Shown in pieces: positions 1 through 8,468 of a stretch of 64,000 nucleotides of DNA; position 1 is the first letter of the stretch, and every line of letters begins with the position of its first letter. The notes beneath the pieces were generated by a model. That model was not told the origin of the DNA and did not search any database. It saw only the letters and a list, made by a program, of their open reading frames with translations. The stretch is from Cellvibrio sp. PSBB023 (GTDB taxonomy: Bacteria; Pseudomonadota; Gammaproteobacteria; Pseudomonadales; Cellvibrionaceae). Made by a program: the position numbers and the translations under genes. Where the stretch lies: assembly GCF_002007605.1 (NCBI RefSeq), contig NZ_CP019799.1, positions 62,001 to 126,000 on the forward strand, read 5' to 3'.

Positions 1-21
1 ATAATATTCCCCATTTCATCG

Positions 22-135
22 CTAAAACTCCAACATCGTGGCGCGGGTTAATTCCGGCTGCCAACGTTGGTTCCAATCCCAAAACTTAACTCTGCTCAAC
101 CAATCACTGCGCTTTGCGTAAATTGCCTCAATCAT
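22..135 (-). CDS. Possible 37-residue small protein
   Basis: A short minus-strand frame begins with ATG at 133..135 and ends at 22. A strong Shine-Dalgarno sequence, GGAGGG, sits seven bases upstream of the ATG (complement of 143..148), which is why I keep it. The peptide is rich in tryptophan and charged residues and has no membrane segment. The frame is open further upstream, but the ATG with the good ribosome site is the better start. It would be transcribed divergently from the late promoter at 191..235. I do not recognise it. The plus strand of 1..190 shows no convincing gene, apart from a possible gene tail in the frame ending near 86. Confidence 0.3.
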   Translation of the reverse strand: MIEAIYAKRSDWLSRVKFWDWNQRWQPELTRATMLEF

Positions 136-187
136 TGTTATGCCCTCCGCTTTAACCACGCCATCTTCGCGCGCGCGAGGTGCTTGC

Positions 188-235
188 GTATTTTGACGGG
201 CGTCAAAATACAAAATCGCCCGTGCTTCGTACTCT
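188..235 (+). promoter_or_regulatory. Candidate activator-dependent phage late promoter (copy 1)
   Basis: A perfect palindrome with 11-base arms and a GG centre spans 188..211; its core is TTTTGACG-GG-CGTCAAAA at 191..208. A -10-like hexamer, TACTCT, lies at 230..235, and there is no -35 box at the usual place. The palindrome centre is about 42 to 43 bases before the expected transcription start, close to where Mor binds at the Mu middle promoter (-43.5 as I recall). The same element recurs at 8469..8513 with identical spacing. It drives the lysis and packaging genes that start at 275. The binding protein is not in the window, so its identity is inferred. Confidence 0.65.
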
Positions 236-274
236 GAAGTTCCTGATGTATCACAGCGAACTGAGGAAAATGCG

Positions 275-706
275 ATGGAAAAAATCTGGTTATTAATTGT
301 GATAGTGGCCGCATTCGCGCTGTTAGCGTGGGTTGCGTTGCTGATGTTTCCTGGTAAATCCATGGCGGAGGCTGTATGGCCGCGCTTGTTCAGTTGGATT
401 TTATTGAGTGCGTTGCTGTTTGCCGGTTTGTATTTCGTATCGCCGCAACAGGCTGCTGTGGCGTATTACAAATTTGCGTTAGTGATCGCAGCAGCAATTG
501 CAGGTTATTGGATTGATCGGGCGCTGTTTCCCTATGCACGGCCAGACGGATACCTCGCTGACTTTTGGCAAAAAGGCAGTGACGAACCGGTGGGCCAAGT
601 GGATTTTGTGGTCGTGCGTGATTACAAGCGCGTGTTTGCCGCTGCCATGTTGCGCCGCGCGATCATCGTTGGCGCCACTATTCTCGGCGTGACCTTGGGG
701 CTTTAA
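275..706 (+). CDS. Putative phage holin (Phage_holin_8-like membrane protein)
   Basis: This 143-residue membrane protein has hydrophobic segments at about 4-25, 40-56 and 66-80, with a further hydrophobic stretch at the C-terminus (about 126-143). Its size, membrane pattern and position directly before a transglycosylase and spanins fit the putative holin family found at this place in Mu-like phages. A holin would permeabilise the inner membrane and start lysis. The ATG at 275 has GAGGAAAA upstream. It is the first gene after the candidate late promoter at 188..235. Function rests mainly on context, because holins share little sequence. Confidence 0.7.
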   Translation: MEKIWLLIVIVAAFALLAWVALLMFPGKSMAEAVWPRLFSWILLSALLFAGLYFVSPQQAAVAYYKFALVIAAAIAGYWIDRALFPYARPDGYLADFWQKGSDEPVGQVDFVVVRDYKRVFAAAMLRRAIIVGATILGVTLGL

Positions 707-708
707 TC

Positions 709-1383
709 ATGAAATTAATCCCCACTAACAATGGCCGTTTCAGCAGTAACTATTTGATTGTCGCACTGATGCTGTCGCTCGCTTTTTTAGTTGCCATCTG
801 TGTTCCAGCCGCAGCAGATGTAATTCCCAATGCTGCAAAACAACACCGCGCTGTGCTTGTTCGTAGCGCACATGCAGTGTGGGGATTGGATGCACCCATC
901 GCTACATTTGCAGCGCAGGTGCACCAAGAGAGCCGCTGGCGAATTGATGCGCGCTCGCCTGTTGGTGCTGAGGGTCTTGCGCAATTTATGCCTACTACCA
1001 CCGAGTGGATCGCCTCTGCATACCCTCGTACTCTCGCATCACCACAACCTTACAACCCCGGCTGGGCCATGCGCGCCCTTGTGCAGTATGACCGTTGGAT
1101 ATTCGAGCGCCTGCCAGCCACCGCCCAATGCGAACGCTGGGCGATGGTTCTGAGCGCCTACAACGGTGGTCTCGGTTGGGTTCAGCGTGATCGCAAATTG
1201 GCATCGGAAAAAGGCTCCGATCAGCTGATTTGGTTTAACTCTGTCGAGCGGTTCAACGCGGGCCGCTCTGCCGCCAATTTCCGCGAGAACCGACATTACC
1301 CCCGAGTGATTCTGTCGCGCTGGGAACCGCTCTACGTGGGCGCCGGTTGGGGTAATGGGGTTTGCATGGAGTTTAAATTCTGA
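709..1383 (+). CDS. Phage endolysin, lytic transglycosylase (SLT family)
   Basis: This 224-residue protein has an N-terminal hydrophobic segment at about 15-36 that may act as a signal-arrest or signal sequence. The SLT-type transglycosylase core follows: QESRW supplies the catalytic glutamate (near residue 70), then GAEGLAQFMP and AYNGG, all hallmarks of family 1 lytic transglycosylases. It would cleave peptidoglycan glycan strands at the end of infection. The ATG at 709 is two bases after the holin stop, and the gene ends with a TGATG overlap with the inner spanin. The alternative, a virion-associated transglycosylase, is less likely given the lysis-cassette position. Confidence 0.88.
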   Translation: MKLIPTNNGRFSSNYLIVALMLSLAFLVAICVPAAADVIPNAAKQHRAVLVRSAHAVWGLDAPIATFAAQVHQESRWRIDARSPVGAEGLAQFMPTTTEWIASAYPRTLASPQPYNPGWAMRALVQYDRWIFERLPATAQCERWAMVLSAYNGGLGWVQRDRKLASEKGSDQLIWFNSVERFNAGRSAANFRENRHYPRVILSRWEPLYVGAGWGNGVCMEFKF

Positions 1384-1775
1384 TGCTGCTCAAAAAAATC
1401 ATTCTCGGATGCCTATTGCTTTGCGCAGCATGTTTATTTGGTTACATGCGTGGCGTTGCCGATGCAAAAGAGAAACACCTGAGCGATGAAATTACATCGC
1501 TAAACAACTCGCTGGGTGATTTGGCAAAGCAAACCAAAAAGGCTGGCGAACTAAATTTGAAACTCAGCAAGACCATTGCTGACCGCCAAAGAGCGGACGA
1601 TCAATCAACACAGGTATTTACCCATGCGCTCGCTGCTACTAGTCACCTGCGTTTTAACTGCGTGTTTGATGACAACATCATGCAGCAGCTCCACCAATCG
1701 GCAGACCGCGCCGACCAAGCCACAACCAGCGGTATTGCTTACCCCTTGCGCTCCGGTGATCCGCCCGCTCGATAA
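1383..1775 (+). CDS. Rz-like inner-membrane spanin
   Basis: This 130-residue protein has one N-terminal transmembrane segment (about 5-22) and a periplasmic region predicted to be helical, typical of Rz-type i-spanins. The outer-spanin gene lies inside its second half in another frame, the classic embedded Rz/Rz1 layout. Together the two proteins bridge and fuse the inner and outer membranes in the last step of lysis. The start overlaps the transglycosylase stop (TGATG), which suggests translational coupling. The assignment rests on topology and gene arrangement rather than on a specific motif. Confidence 0.75.
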   Translation: MLLKKIILGCLLLCAACLFGYMRGVADAKEKHLSDEITSLNNSLGDLAKQTKKAGELNLKLSKTIADRQRADDQSTQVFTHALAATSHLRFNCVFDDNIMQQLHQSADRADQATTSGIAYPLRSGDPPAR

Positions 1776-1875
1776 CTCATGCGATACGAGTGCAGCTGCT
1801 CTAAAGCAAATGTACGACGCTTACGGCCTATGTGCCGCCGCGCACCTGGAACTGATTAAGAAACAAAGCGAGTGA
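1624..1875 (+). CDS. Rz1-like outer-membrane lipoprotein spanin, nested in Rz
   Basis: Read in the +1 frame relative to the Rz-like gene, this 83-residue product begins MRSLLLVTCVLTAC and continues LMTTSC. It is therefore a lipoprotein signal with two possible lipobox cysteines, LTAC fitting the consensus better. A proline-containing linker follows, as in Rz1 proteins. The frame is open from 1576, but starting there would place 16 polar residues before the signal peptide, so the ATG at 1624 is chosen. The stop overlaps the GTG start of the next gene. The pair forms the phage spanin complex. Confidence 0.75.
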   Translation: MRSLLLVTCVLTACLMTTSCSSSTNRQTAPTKPQPAVLLTPCAPVIRPLDNSCDTSAAALKQMYDAYGLCAAAHLELIKKQSE

Positions 1876-2060
1876 CGACAGTGAAGCAATTGCGAATCAT
1901 CAAATGCAGTGACCCGCAAATGTGGTACGCGGATTTGGTTGGAAAAGAAGTGCCGTTGTTACGGGAAGATGCCGACGGATATTGGAGCCGCGAACCGGCG
2001 GGACATACAAACATTGTGAAGCGCGAAGACGCTCAGGTGATAAACGATGCAGTTGAATGA
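1872..2060 (+). CDS. Small phage protein of unknown function
   Basis: This 62-residue protein starts at a GTG that overlaps the spanin stop codon and overlaps the next gene by 14 bases. It has no membrane segment. Its end is acidic and it contains several tryptophan and tyrosine residues. I do not recognise a family. Its tight packing between the lysis genes and the DUF2730 gene indicates that it is translated as part of the late operon. Confidence 0.6.
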   Translation: MTTVKQLRIIKCSDPQMWYADLVGKEVPLLREDADGYWSREPAGHTNIVKREDAQVINDAVE

Positions 2061-2349
2061 TTTGGGGTTTTCCTTCGCTGATGTGCAGTGGTTACTCATG
2101 GCTGCTATCGCTATTTACACATGGGTGATTGGTCGCGCCAGTGCATCTAATAAAGAAGTTGTGGAGCTACGTGAACGCGTAGTTGCACTGGAAGTGGATA
2201 TGAAAAACATGCCGAGCGAAGCAACTGTGCGGGAGCTTATCGGTAGGTTAGAACGGTTGACCGCTCATAACGAAGGTACCAGTAAACAGCTGGATGCCGT
2301 GCAGCACAGTGTTAATCGTATCAACGATTTTTTGTTAAACCAGAGGTGA
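2047..2349 (+). CDS. DUF2730 family phage protein (Mu gp25-like)
   Basis: This 100-residue protein has one N-terminal transmembrane helix (about 12-30) followed by a long heptad-rich region predicted to be coiled coil. That is the layout of DUF2730 proteins, which sit just before the terminase genes in Mu-like phages (Mu gp25 position). The function of the family is not known. The start overlaps the preceding gene, and the stop is three bases before the next ATG. Confidence 0.75.
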   Translation: MQLNDLGFSFADVQWLLMAAIAIYTWVIGRASASNKEVVELRERVVALEVDMKNMPSEATVRELIGRLERLTAHNEGTSKQLDAVQHSVNRINDFLLNQR

Positions 2350-2352
2350 GTA

Positions 2353-2646
2353 ATGAGCGAATTTGCCCAATTTCTCCGTGAAGACCAACGCCTCGTAATT
2401 TTGCGCGTGCTGGCCACTATGCCAAGTTACACCGCAAACAGTAGTGTGTTGATGACCGGGCTAAATCATGTTGGCCACAATCCGAGCCGCGATCAAGTAA
2501 AAACTGAAATTCGTTGGCTGGAGGAACAAGGCTTAGTAACCGTAGAGACTGCATATGATCTATTGATCGCACGCATCACAGAGCGTGGTAGCGATGTAGT
2601 AGCTGCTCGTACCGTCGTGCCAGGCGTTAAAAAGCCGGGGGCGTAA
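2353..2646 (+). CDS. Mu gp26-like winged-helix phage protein
   Basis: This 97-residue protein reads as a winged-helix domain with a pattern like RWLEEQGLVTVE and a short tail. Proteins of this kind sit between DUF2730 and the DUF3486 small terminase in Mu-like phages (gp26 position) and are sometimes labelled ArsR-like or VpaChn25_0724 family. A DNA-binding role in packaging is plausible but not shown. GAGGTGAGTA lies upstream of the ATG, and the next gene starts one base after the stop. Confidence 0.65.
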   Translation: MSEFAQFLREDQRLVILRVLATMPSYTANSSVLMTGLNHVGHNPSRDQVKTEIRWLEEQGLVTVETAYDLLIARITERGSDVVAARTVVPGVKKPGA

Positions 2647-2647
2647 C

Positions 2648-3202
2648 ATGGGTCGAAAATCAGGAATCGACAAGCTGCCGGAAAATATCCGCAGCCACAT
2701 TGAACGGCGGTTGCGTGAAAACGAATTGACGTTGGACGAACTCATCGACGACTTACGTTTGGCATTCCCTGAAGAGACATTGCCAAGCCGCAGTGCATTA
2801 GGCCGCAAGCGTATGGCGTTCGATGAAATGGCCAAAAGCATGCGCGAGATCGATGCCGCCAGCCGTGCATTGGTTGCAGAGATGGGTGAAAGCTTTGATG
2901 ACCGCAGCGGTGCATTGCTCGCCCAAGCCGTTACCACCCTCGCTACTAATGTGGCATTTCAGCGCTTGCAAGATGAACCAGAAGAACTGGATGTTGGCGA
3001 TGTATTGAAACTCGCCCGCACTGCTCGTGCCGCACAAGAGGCGCGAAACCTCAGCCTTAAAGAGCGGATGCAAATTGAGAAATTAGCCCGTGAAAAATTA
3101 CTGGCTGAACAATCCGATAACTTGGAAAAAGAAGCCAAGCAACAAGGCATGACTGAAGATCAGGTGCAATTCTGGCGTGAACGTGTGCTGGGGATTAAAT
3201 AA
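2648..3202 (+). CDS. DUF3486 family protein, probable small terminase subunit (Mu gp27-like)
   Basis: This 184-residue, highly charged helical protein carries an N-terminal DNA-binding-like region (MGRKSGIDKLP, then a helix-turn-helix pattern with LPSRSALGR) and a long helical second half. The pattern matches DUF3486, the Mu gp27 family thought to be the small terminase subunit that recognises phage ends for packaging. Its stop overlaps the start of the large terminase (TAATG), so the two are likely translated together. Confidence 0.85.
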   Translation: MGRKSGIDKLPENIRSHIERRLRENELTLDELIDDLRLAFPEETLPSRSALGRKRMAFDEMAKSMREIDAASRALVAEMGESFDDRSGALLAQAVTTLATNVAFQRLQDEPEELDVGDVLKLARTARAAQEARNLSLKERMQIEKLAREKLLAEQSDNLEKEAKQQGMTEDQVQFWRERVLGIK

Positions 3203-4866
3203 TGACAGCGGCAATAAAACCTTTATCAAGCACTGTTCGTGTCGTTGAGTGGGAAGAGCTGCCGCCGCGCGCACGCGATATCCCAACCAACTTAAATGCG
3301 TTAGTGGATGGTGTGCTAATGGCGCACCAGGCACACGCACTCAAGTTGCGTAAGCAGTATTCCATTTGTGTTTTTCCTAAAGGCCGCCGTACTGGTATTA
3401 CATTTGGCGTGGCACAAGACAGCGTGTTTGATGCTGCCGCTAGCAAAAGCGCAGGGGGCGATAATGTTTATTATATTGGCGACACCAAGGAAAAGGGTCT
3501 TGAGTTTATTGGCTATTGCGCAAAGCTGTCTCGTGTTGTTGGCGAAGCACAGCGCCAAGGAATCTCCGATATCGAAGAGTTCCTTTTTGAGGACGTTGAT
3601 GAAAAAGGAAACTCCAAACACATCACCGCCTACCGCATTCGCTATTCATCAGGTTTTCAAATCACTGCACTTTCGTCGCGCCCGGCAAACATTCGTGGTT
3701 TGCAGGGAAAAGTTATTATCGATGAGGCGGCATTTCACCAAGATGTACAAGGCGTACTGGATGCTGCCACAGCGTTGTTGATCTGGGGTGGTTCCATCAC
3801 TGTCATCAGTTCTCACAACGGCAAGAACAACGCATTCAATCAGCTGTGCAAAGACGTTGAAGCCGGTCGCTATGGCGATGATGCGATTGTTTACACCATT
3901 ACATTTGACGATGCAGTGACTAATGGATTGTACGAACGCAGCTGCATGATGAAAGGCACAACACCTACCGCTGAATCAAAAGAAAAGTGGTACAAGAAAA
4001 TCCGTAACGCTTATGGTCCACGCAAAGCTGCAATGCGTGAAGAGCTGGACGCAATGCCACGCGATGGTAATGGTATTTGTATTCCTGGCGTTTGGATCGA
4101 GCGTGCAATGACCGAAGAGCGTCCGATTCTGCGCCTGACTTTGGATGATGATTTTGTAGCCAAAGACCCGGATTACAGAAAGGAATGGTGTAATGAATGG
4201 ATTATGCGGAACATCAACCCGGTGCTTGCAACCTTGCCAAAAGACTTACGCCATATAGCCGCGCAGGACTATGCGCGCCATCGCGACTTCTCAACAATTC
4301 CCATTGGCACTATCGAGCAAAACATGAAGCTCTCAGTGCCGTTCGCCATCGAAATGAACAAGGTTCCCGCTAAACAACAGGAACAAATTCTGTGGCACAC
4401 CCTGCGAGGCCTTCCCCGCTTTAGTGGTATCTCGATGGACGCTACGGGCAATGGTGAAACGATGGCCGAATACACTGCCGATGAATTTGGATCGCAGTAT
4501 GTCCATCAGATCAAATTGAATCAGGCTTGGTATGGCACATGGACCCCAAAGCTGCGCGATACATTTGAAGACGAAATGATCGACTTGCCACGCGATGAAA
4601 ACATGGCGAGCGATATCCGTTGCATTGAAGAGGTCAACGGCATTCCGATGATCGTTAAGGCCCGCAAGGCGGATTTGAAGGATCCTGAATTATTCCGCCA
4701 CGGTGACTTTGGTTGTGCGCTGATTCTGTTAAACCATCAGAAGTTAAACATTGCGTCTCCAATTGATTTCGCTTCTACCGGCACACAACGTGCCAGCAAT
4801 GACACCGATGGCTATCGCGGTCATGGCGGCAGCAGTCGTCGCACCAATACTGGAGGGTTCCGCTAG
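3202..4866 (+). CDS. Large terminase subunit (Mu gp28-like)
   Basis: This 554-residue protein matches the Mu gp28-type large terminase. The ATPase half has a degenerate Walker A region (PKGRRTGITFG), a Walker B with catalytic carboxylates (VIIDEAAF) and a coupling motif near ISSHNG. The second half contains an RNase H-like nuclease start (GISMDATGNGE). It cuts and translocates phage DNA into the procapsid, in transposable phages by headful packaging from inside host DNA. The gene ends in a TAGTG overlap with the portal start. The glycine/serine/arginine-rich C-terminal tail is ordinary. Confidence 0.9.
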   Translation: MTAAIKPLSSTVRVVEWEELPPRARDIPTNLNALVDGVLMAHQAHALKLRKQYSICVFPKGRRTGITFGVAQDSVFDAAASKSAGGDNVYYIGDTKEKGLEFIGYCAKLSRVVGEAQRQGISDIEEFLFEDVDEKGNSKHITAYRIRYSSGFQITALSSRPANIRGLQGKVIIDEAAFHQDVQGVLDAATALLIWGGSITVISSHNGKNNAFNQLCKDVEAGRYGDDAIVYTITFDDAVTNGLYERSCMMKGTTPTAESKEKWYKKIRNAYGPRKAAMREELDAMPRDGNGICIPGVWIERAMTEERPILRLTLDDDFVAKDPDYRKEWCNEWIMRNINPVLATLPKDLRHIAAQDYARHRDFSTIPIGTIEQNMKLSVPFAIEMNKVPAKQQEQILWHTLRGLPRFSGISMDATGNGETMAEYTADEFGSQYVHQIKLNQAWYGTWTPKLRDTFEDEMIDLPRDENMASDIRCIEEVNGIPMIVKARKADLKDPELFRHGDFGCALILLNHQKLNIASPIDFASTGTQRASNDTDGYRGHGGSSRRTNTGGFR

Positions 4867-6623
4867 TGAACTACGAACAAACAAAAGCAGGCATCCTGGT
4901 ACCCAAAAATTCATCACGCCCGGAGATGCGCGAAGTAGCAACCACTCGCGATGGCCGCGATATTACACGCGGTTACGTTGACCCGTTCATGCTGCAGCAA
5001 TCAACCGACTCAGTGTTGCAATTGCGCGGCGGTGGTGATTACAAAATTTACAAAGAGGTATTGCGTGATGACCAGGTGGCGAGTTGCTTTGGCCAGCGCC
5101 GCTTGGCTGTGGTGGAAAAAGAAGTTCAGGTAGATGCCAGTGGCACTGGTCGTGCTGACAAGAAGGCCGCTGACTTTATGCGTGAACAATTAACATCGCT
5201 GCCATTTGATCGTATTACCGACAAGATGCTGTATGGCGTTTTCTACGGGTATGCTGCATCAGAAATTATGTGGGCGCGTGATGGTGCCAATATTGTTATT
5301 GACACTATTAAGGTTCGTGATCGGGTACGGTTTGGATTTGATGGCTTTGGTAACTTGCGCTTAAAAACGTTTGCCCAGCCCGATGGTGAGCTGCTGCCTG
5401 ATCGCAAGTTCTGGAGCTTCAGCACCGGTGCTGATCACGACGATGAACCCTACGGTTTAGGTCTGGCGCATTGGCTGTACTGGCCGGTGTTTTTCAAACG
5501 CGCTGGTATTCAATACTGGATGATTTTCCTTGAGCGATTCGGCCAGCCAACAACTGTGGGTAAGCACCCGACCAATGCAACAGATGCGGAGAAGCGCAAG
5601 CTGTTGGATGCGTTGGAGGCAATCGCCACCGACACCGGCATCACTGTTCCCCAGGGAATGGAAATTTCATTTCTGGAAGCGGCGCGCAGCGGCGTAGCGG
5701 ATTATGTGAAGCTTTGCGAATACATGGATGCTGCCATTGCAAAAATCACCTTGGGCCAAACCGCGAGCACACAAGGCACGCCGGGCAAATTAGGCAATGA
5801 CAAGCTGCAAGGCGATGTGCGGGAAGATTTGATTAGCGCTGATGCTGACTTGGTCTGTGAAAGTTTCAATCAGACCGTTGTGAGATGGTTGACCGAGTAC
5901 AACTTCCCCGGTGCAAAGCCGCCTCGCGTTTATCGTGTGACTGATTCAGAAGATGATCAAAATACAAAAGCCGAGCGCGATAGCAAAATCCACTCAATGG
6001 GCTTTAAGCCAACACTTAAACATATTCAAGATGAGTATGGTGGTGATTGGGTTGAGCAAAACAACACAGTGCCACCAGGCACTGGCGACCAACCTCAGCC
6101 CAGTAAAACAACCGATGAGCCTGCAACAGATCAACTCGTTGATACAACAGGTTTGGATTCTGTACAGCAAGCAGCTTTGAATGGTGCACAAATCAAATCG
6201 CTCTCTGATGTGATTGCATTGGTGCAACAGGGGCAGCTGGATCGTGAGCGCGCTTACGCATTGATTGAAGTTGGTTTCCCTGCAATTTCAAAAACGCAGA
6301 TCGAACGGTTGTTGGGTGATGCTGTAAAAAAAGCAGTACAAGTGCCAGGCAAAGCGGAATTTGCGGATCCTGATACAAGCCGTGCTACCACACTCACTGA
6401 TCAGCTGGATGACACGCTGCAATCTGTTACTGATGTGTGGATTAACCGCATTCGTGACCTGGTGATGAATGCAGAGAGTTTGGAGGCGATACGTGATGGC
6501 CTTGCTGAACTGCTGCCCAACATGAGCATTGAGGAGTACTCAAGTGTCATGACTGAAGCACTGCGCCTGGCAGAATTAAATGGGCGCAGTGAAATTATGG
6601 ATGAGGTGGCACGTGGAAATTAA
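4866..6623 (+). CDS. Portal protein, DUF935 family (Mu gp29-like)
   Basis: This 585-residue protein belongs to the DUF935 (Mu gp29) portal family. It has the conserved N-terminal arm, a central region with FYGYAASEIMW and a helical C-terminal part. The portal forms the dodecameric entry vertex for DNA and links head to tail. Translation starts at GTG 4866 overlapping the terminase stop, with GGAGGG eight bases upstream. The last bases overlap the gpF gene, as in other Mu-like phages. Confidence 0.92.
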   Translation: MNYEQTKAGILVPKNSSRPEMREVATTRDGRDITRGYVDPFMLQQSTDSVLQLRGGGDYKIYKEVLRDDQVASCFGQRRLAVVEKEVQVDASGTGRADKKAADFMREQLTSLPFDRITDKMLYGVFYGYAASEIMWARDGANIVIDTIKVRDRVRFGFDGFGNLRLKTFAQPDGELLPDRKFWSFSTGADHDDEPYGLGLAHWLYWPVFFKRAGIQYWMIFLERFGQPTTVGKHPTNATDAEKRKLLDALEAIATDTGITVPQGMEISFLEAARSGVADYVKLCEYMDAAIAKITLGQTASTQGTPGKLGNDKLQGDVREDLISADADLVCESFNQTVVRWLTEYNFPGAKPPRVYRVTDSEDDQNTKAERDSKIHSMGFKPTLKHIQDEYGGDWVEQNNTVPPGTGDQPQPSKTTDEPATDQLVDTTGLDSVQQAALNGAQIKSLSDVIALVQQGQLDRERAYALIEVGFPAISKTQIERLLGDAVKKAVQVPGKAEFADPDTSRATTLTDQLDDTLQSVTDVWINRIRDLVMNAESLEAIRDGLAELLPNMSIEEYSSVMTEALRLAELNGRSEIMDEVARGN

Positions 6624-7803
6624 AGCGTTCAGTTTGCCCTTCGCTGAGCAGATTGAATTCTTCCGCCGCAAGCTGAATCTGCCCACGCAAAGCTGGACTG
6701 ATATTTACCGTGAGCAAAACGACTGGGCATTTGTTGTGGCCGGTGCAAACCGCAATGCCATCGTTTCTGACTTTCGCACGGCAATTGAAAACGTGATTGC
6801 GGAAGGTGGAACGCTGGAGGACTTCCGTAAGGATTTTGACCGCATCGTTACTACCCATGGCTGGAGTTACAACGGTGGCCGTAATTGGCGTAGCCGTGTG
6901 ATTTATGAAACGAATTTAAACAGCAGCTATATGGCTGGCCGTTACCAGCAAATGCTAGCCGTGAGTGAGCGCCGTCCATTCTGGCGTTATGTGCACAGCG
7001 GTAGCGAAAACCCACGGCATGATCACTTAAGCTGGAATAATCTGGTATTACGTTTTGATAACCCGTGGTGGCAGACACATTACCCCCCGTGTGGCTGGGG
7101 TTGCGACTGCGGCGTGCAAGCGCTGAATGAACGCGATATGAAAAGCATGGGGTTGCAGTTGGGTGAAGCGCCGCCGATGGAATGGGAGACGCGCGAGATT
7201 GGAAAGCGCAGCCCTAACGGCCCAACAACGGTACGTGTCCCAAAAGGGGTCGATCCCGGCTTTGAGCATGTGCCAGGGCAATCACGTTTGGAAAGTGCAG
7301 TGCCGAAGCAACGCACAGCGCCGCCGTTGCCTGGCACAAGCGAGAACATTGTGCCAAATACACGCGCACGCGATGTGCTACCGCGTCCACGCCCATTGCC
7401 CAATATCAATGTGAATAGCACAGACACATTTTTGAAAGAGTTCGGCGCAACGCTGGAACAACCTGCAATATTTAAAGATGCAGGTGGTGAGCGGATTGTT
7501 GTGGGTAATGAGATGTTTGCTGCTGCGCAACGTGTGGATCCACAACAGTTGCAGCTGCTATCGCAAGCATTGAAATTGCCCGATGAGATTTGGACCTTCA
7601 TTGAGTGGCATGAGCAATCAAAGAGTTCATCTGTGCGCCGCCGTTATTTAGCGCGGTTGATGTTGCCAGGCAATGCCCAACCCGTCTCTGTTGTAGTTGA
7701 ATTGGGTAGCGATGGTTGGACGGCAATCACATCACTGACTGATGCTAATTTAGCGATTGACGATTTGCGGGTTGGCGTACGTTTATTTGCGCGGGGTGAC
7801 TAA
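6613..7803 (+). CDS. Head morphogenesis protein gpF with C-terminal PBECR2-like nuclease domain
   Basis: The protein has about 396 residues from the GTG at 6613 (GAGGTGG upstream, 11-base overlap with the portal gene). An ATG-less extension back to 6580 gives poor sequence and is rejected. Residues about 50-175 form the Mu gpF minor-head domain, with the signature PRHDH and the cysteine-rich end PPCGWGCDCGV. A proline-rich linker follows. Residues about 275-390 (from IFKDAGGERIVVG to the end, including DEIWTFIEW and RRRYLARL) resemble PBECR2, a barnase/EndoU/ColicinE5/RelE-like nuclease domain fused to phage head proteins. The domain may be injected to act on host RNA; this role is inferred. 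Confidence 0.85.
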   Translation: MEIKAFSLPFAEQIEFFRRKLNLPTQSWTDIYREQNDWAFVVAGANRNAIVSDFRTAIENVIAEGGTLEDFRKDFDRIVTTHGWSYNGGRNWRSRVIYETNLNSSYMAGRYQQMLAVSERRPFWRYVHSGSENPRHDHLSWNNLVLRFDNPWWQTHYPPCGWGCDCGVQALNERDMKSMGLQLGEAPPMEWETREIGKRSPNGPTTVRVPKGVDPGFEHVPGQSRLESAVPKQRTAPPLPGTSENIVPNTRARDVLPRPRPLPNINVNSTDTFLKEFGATLEQPAIFKDAGGERIVVGNEMFAAAQRVDPQQLQLLSQALKLPDEIWTFIEWHEQSKSSSVRRRYLARLMLPGNAQPVSVVVELGSDGWTAITSLTDANLAIDDLRVGVRLFARGD

Positions 7804-8300
7804 TGGCCGGTGCCAGTTTTGAGTACGATGATGCAGCTGCCCAGGAACGATTAAACCAGCTGCAGGAAAAGCTGGGGGATTTAACTCCGGCTCTACAGGA
7901 CATTGGCGAATACTTGATGAACTCGCACCAACAGCGATTTAAAGATCAAGTAGCACCAGACGGTACTCCTTGGGCGCCGCTCAGCCCAAGCTATCAACGC
8001 AACAAAGCAAGGAACAAAAACCGGATATTGGTTCTGAATGGATACTTGGAGAAAAGCTTTCGCTACCAGGTTGGTAATAACGAATTAAATTTTGGAACCA
8101 ATGTGCCCTATGCTGCACACCATCATTTCGGTACCAAGCCCTACACTATAAAACCGAAAACCAAAAAGGCGTTGGCATTCGGTGGTGCGGTAGTTAAGAA
8201 AGTGAATCACCCTGGATTAAAAGCGCGGCCACTGATCGGTGTGAGCGAAGCGGATACAGAAGAAATTTTGCGGCTTCTGGATGAACATTTGGAGCTTTAA
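7803..8300 (+). CDS. Phage virion morphogenesis protein gpG (Mu gp31-like)
   Basis: This 165-residue protein matches the Mu gpG / phage tail completion S family: QRFKDQVAPDGTPWAPL near residue 45, then a strand-rich middle with YAAHHHFG and a closing ARPLIGVSEAD. The family has a role in joining head and tail. Its start overlaps the gpF stop (TAATG). It ends the first late block; 249 bases without a gene follow before the protease. Confidence 0.9.
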   Translation: MAGASFEYDDAAAQERLNQLQEKLGDLTPALQDIGEYLMNSHQQRFKDQVAPDGTPWAPLSPSYQRNKARNKNRILVLNGYLEKSFRYQVGNNELNFGTNVPYAAHHHFGTKPYTIKPKTKKALAFGGAVVKKVNHPGLKARPLIGVSEADTEEILRLLDEHLEL

Positions 8301-8318
8301 CAAACCCCGCTTTAAATC

Positions 8319-8399
8319 GCCCCTGTTACGCGCAGGGCAAAATGGCTACGGATGCCCAACTTTGCACCTGCCCCCGTTTTATAAAACGATTCAGGGGGC
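8319..8399 (+). other. Two stem-loops at the end of the first late block
   Basis: The 249-base gap 8301..8549 holds two hairpins. The first pairs CCCTG 8321..8325 with CAGGG 8333..8337. The second pairs GCCCCC 8370..8375 with GGGGGC 8394..8399 and encloses a smaller palindrome, GTTTTATAAAAC, at 8376..8387. Neither is followed by a run of T, so they are not standard terminators. They could slow read-through or protect the 3' end of the first late transcript before the second late promoter at 8469. Confidence 0.4.
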
Positions 8400-8468
8400 T
8401 TCCTGCGCGTAAAGTTATACTCCGTTTGCTTCCCCAAGTATTTTTCTCTGCAATACCCATCTAACAGG

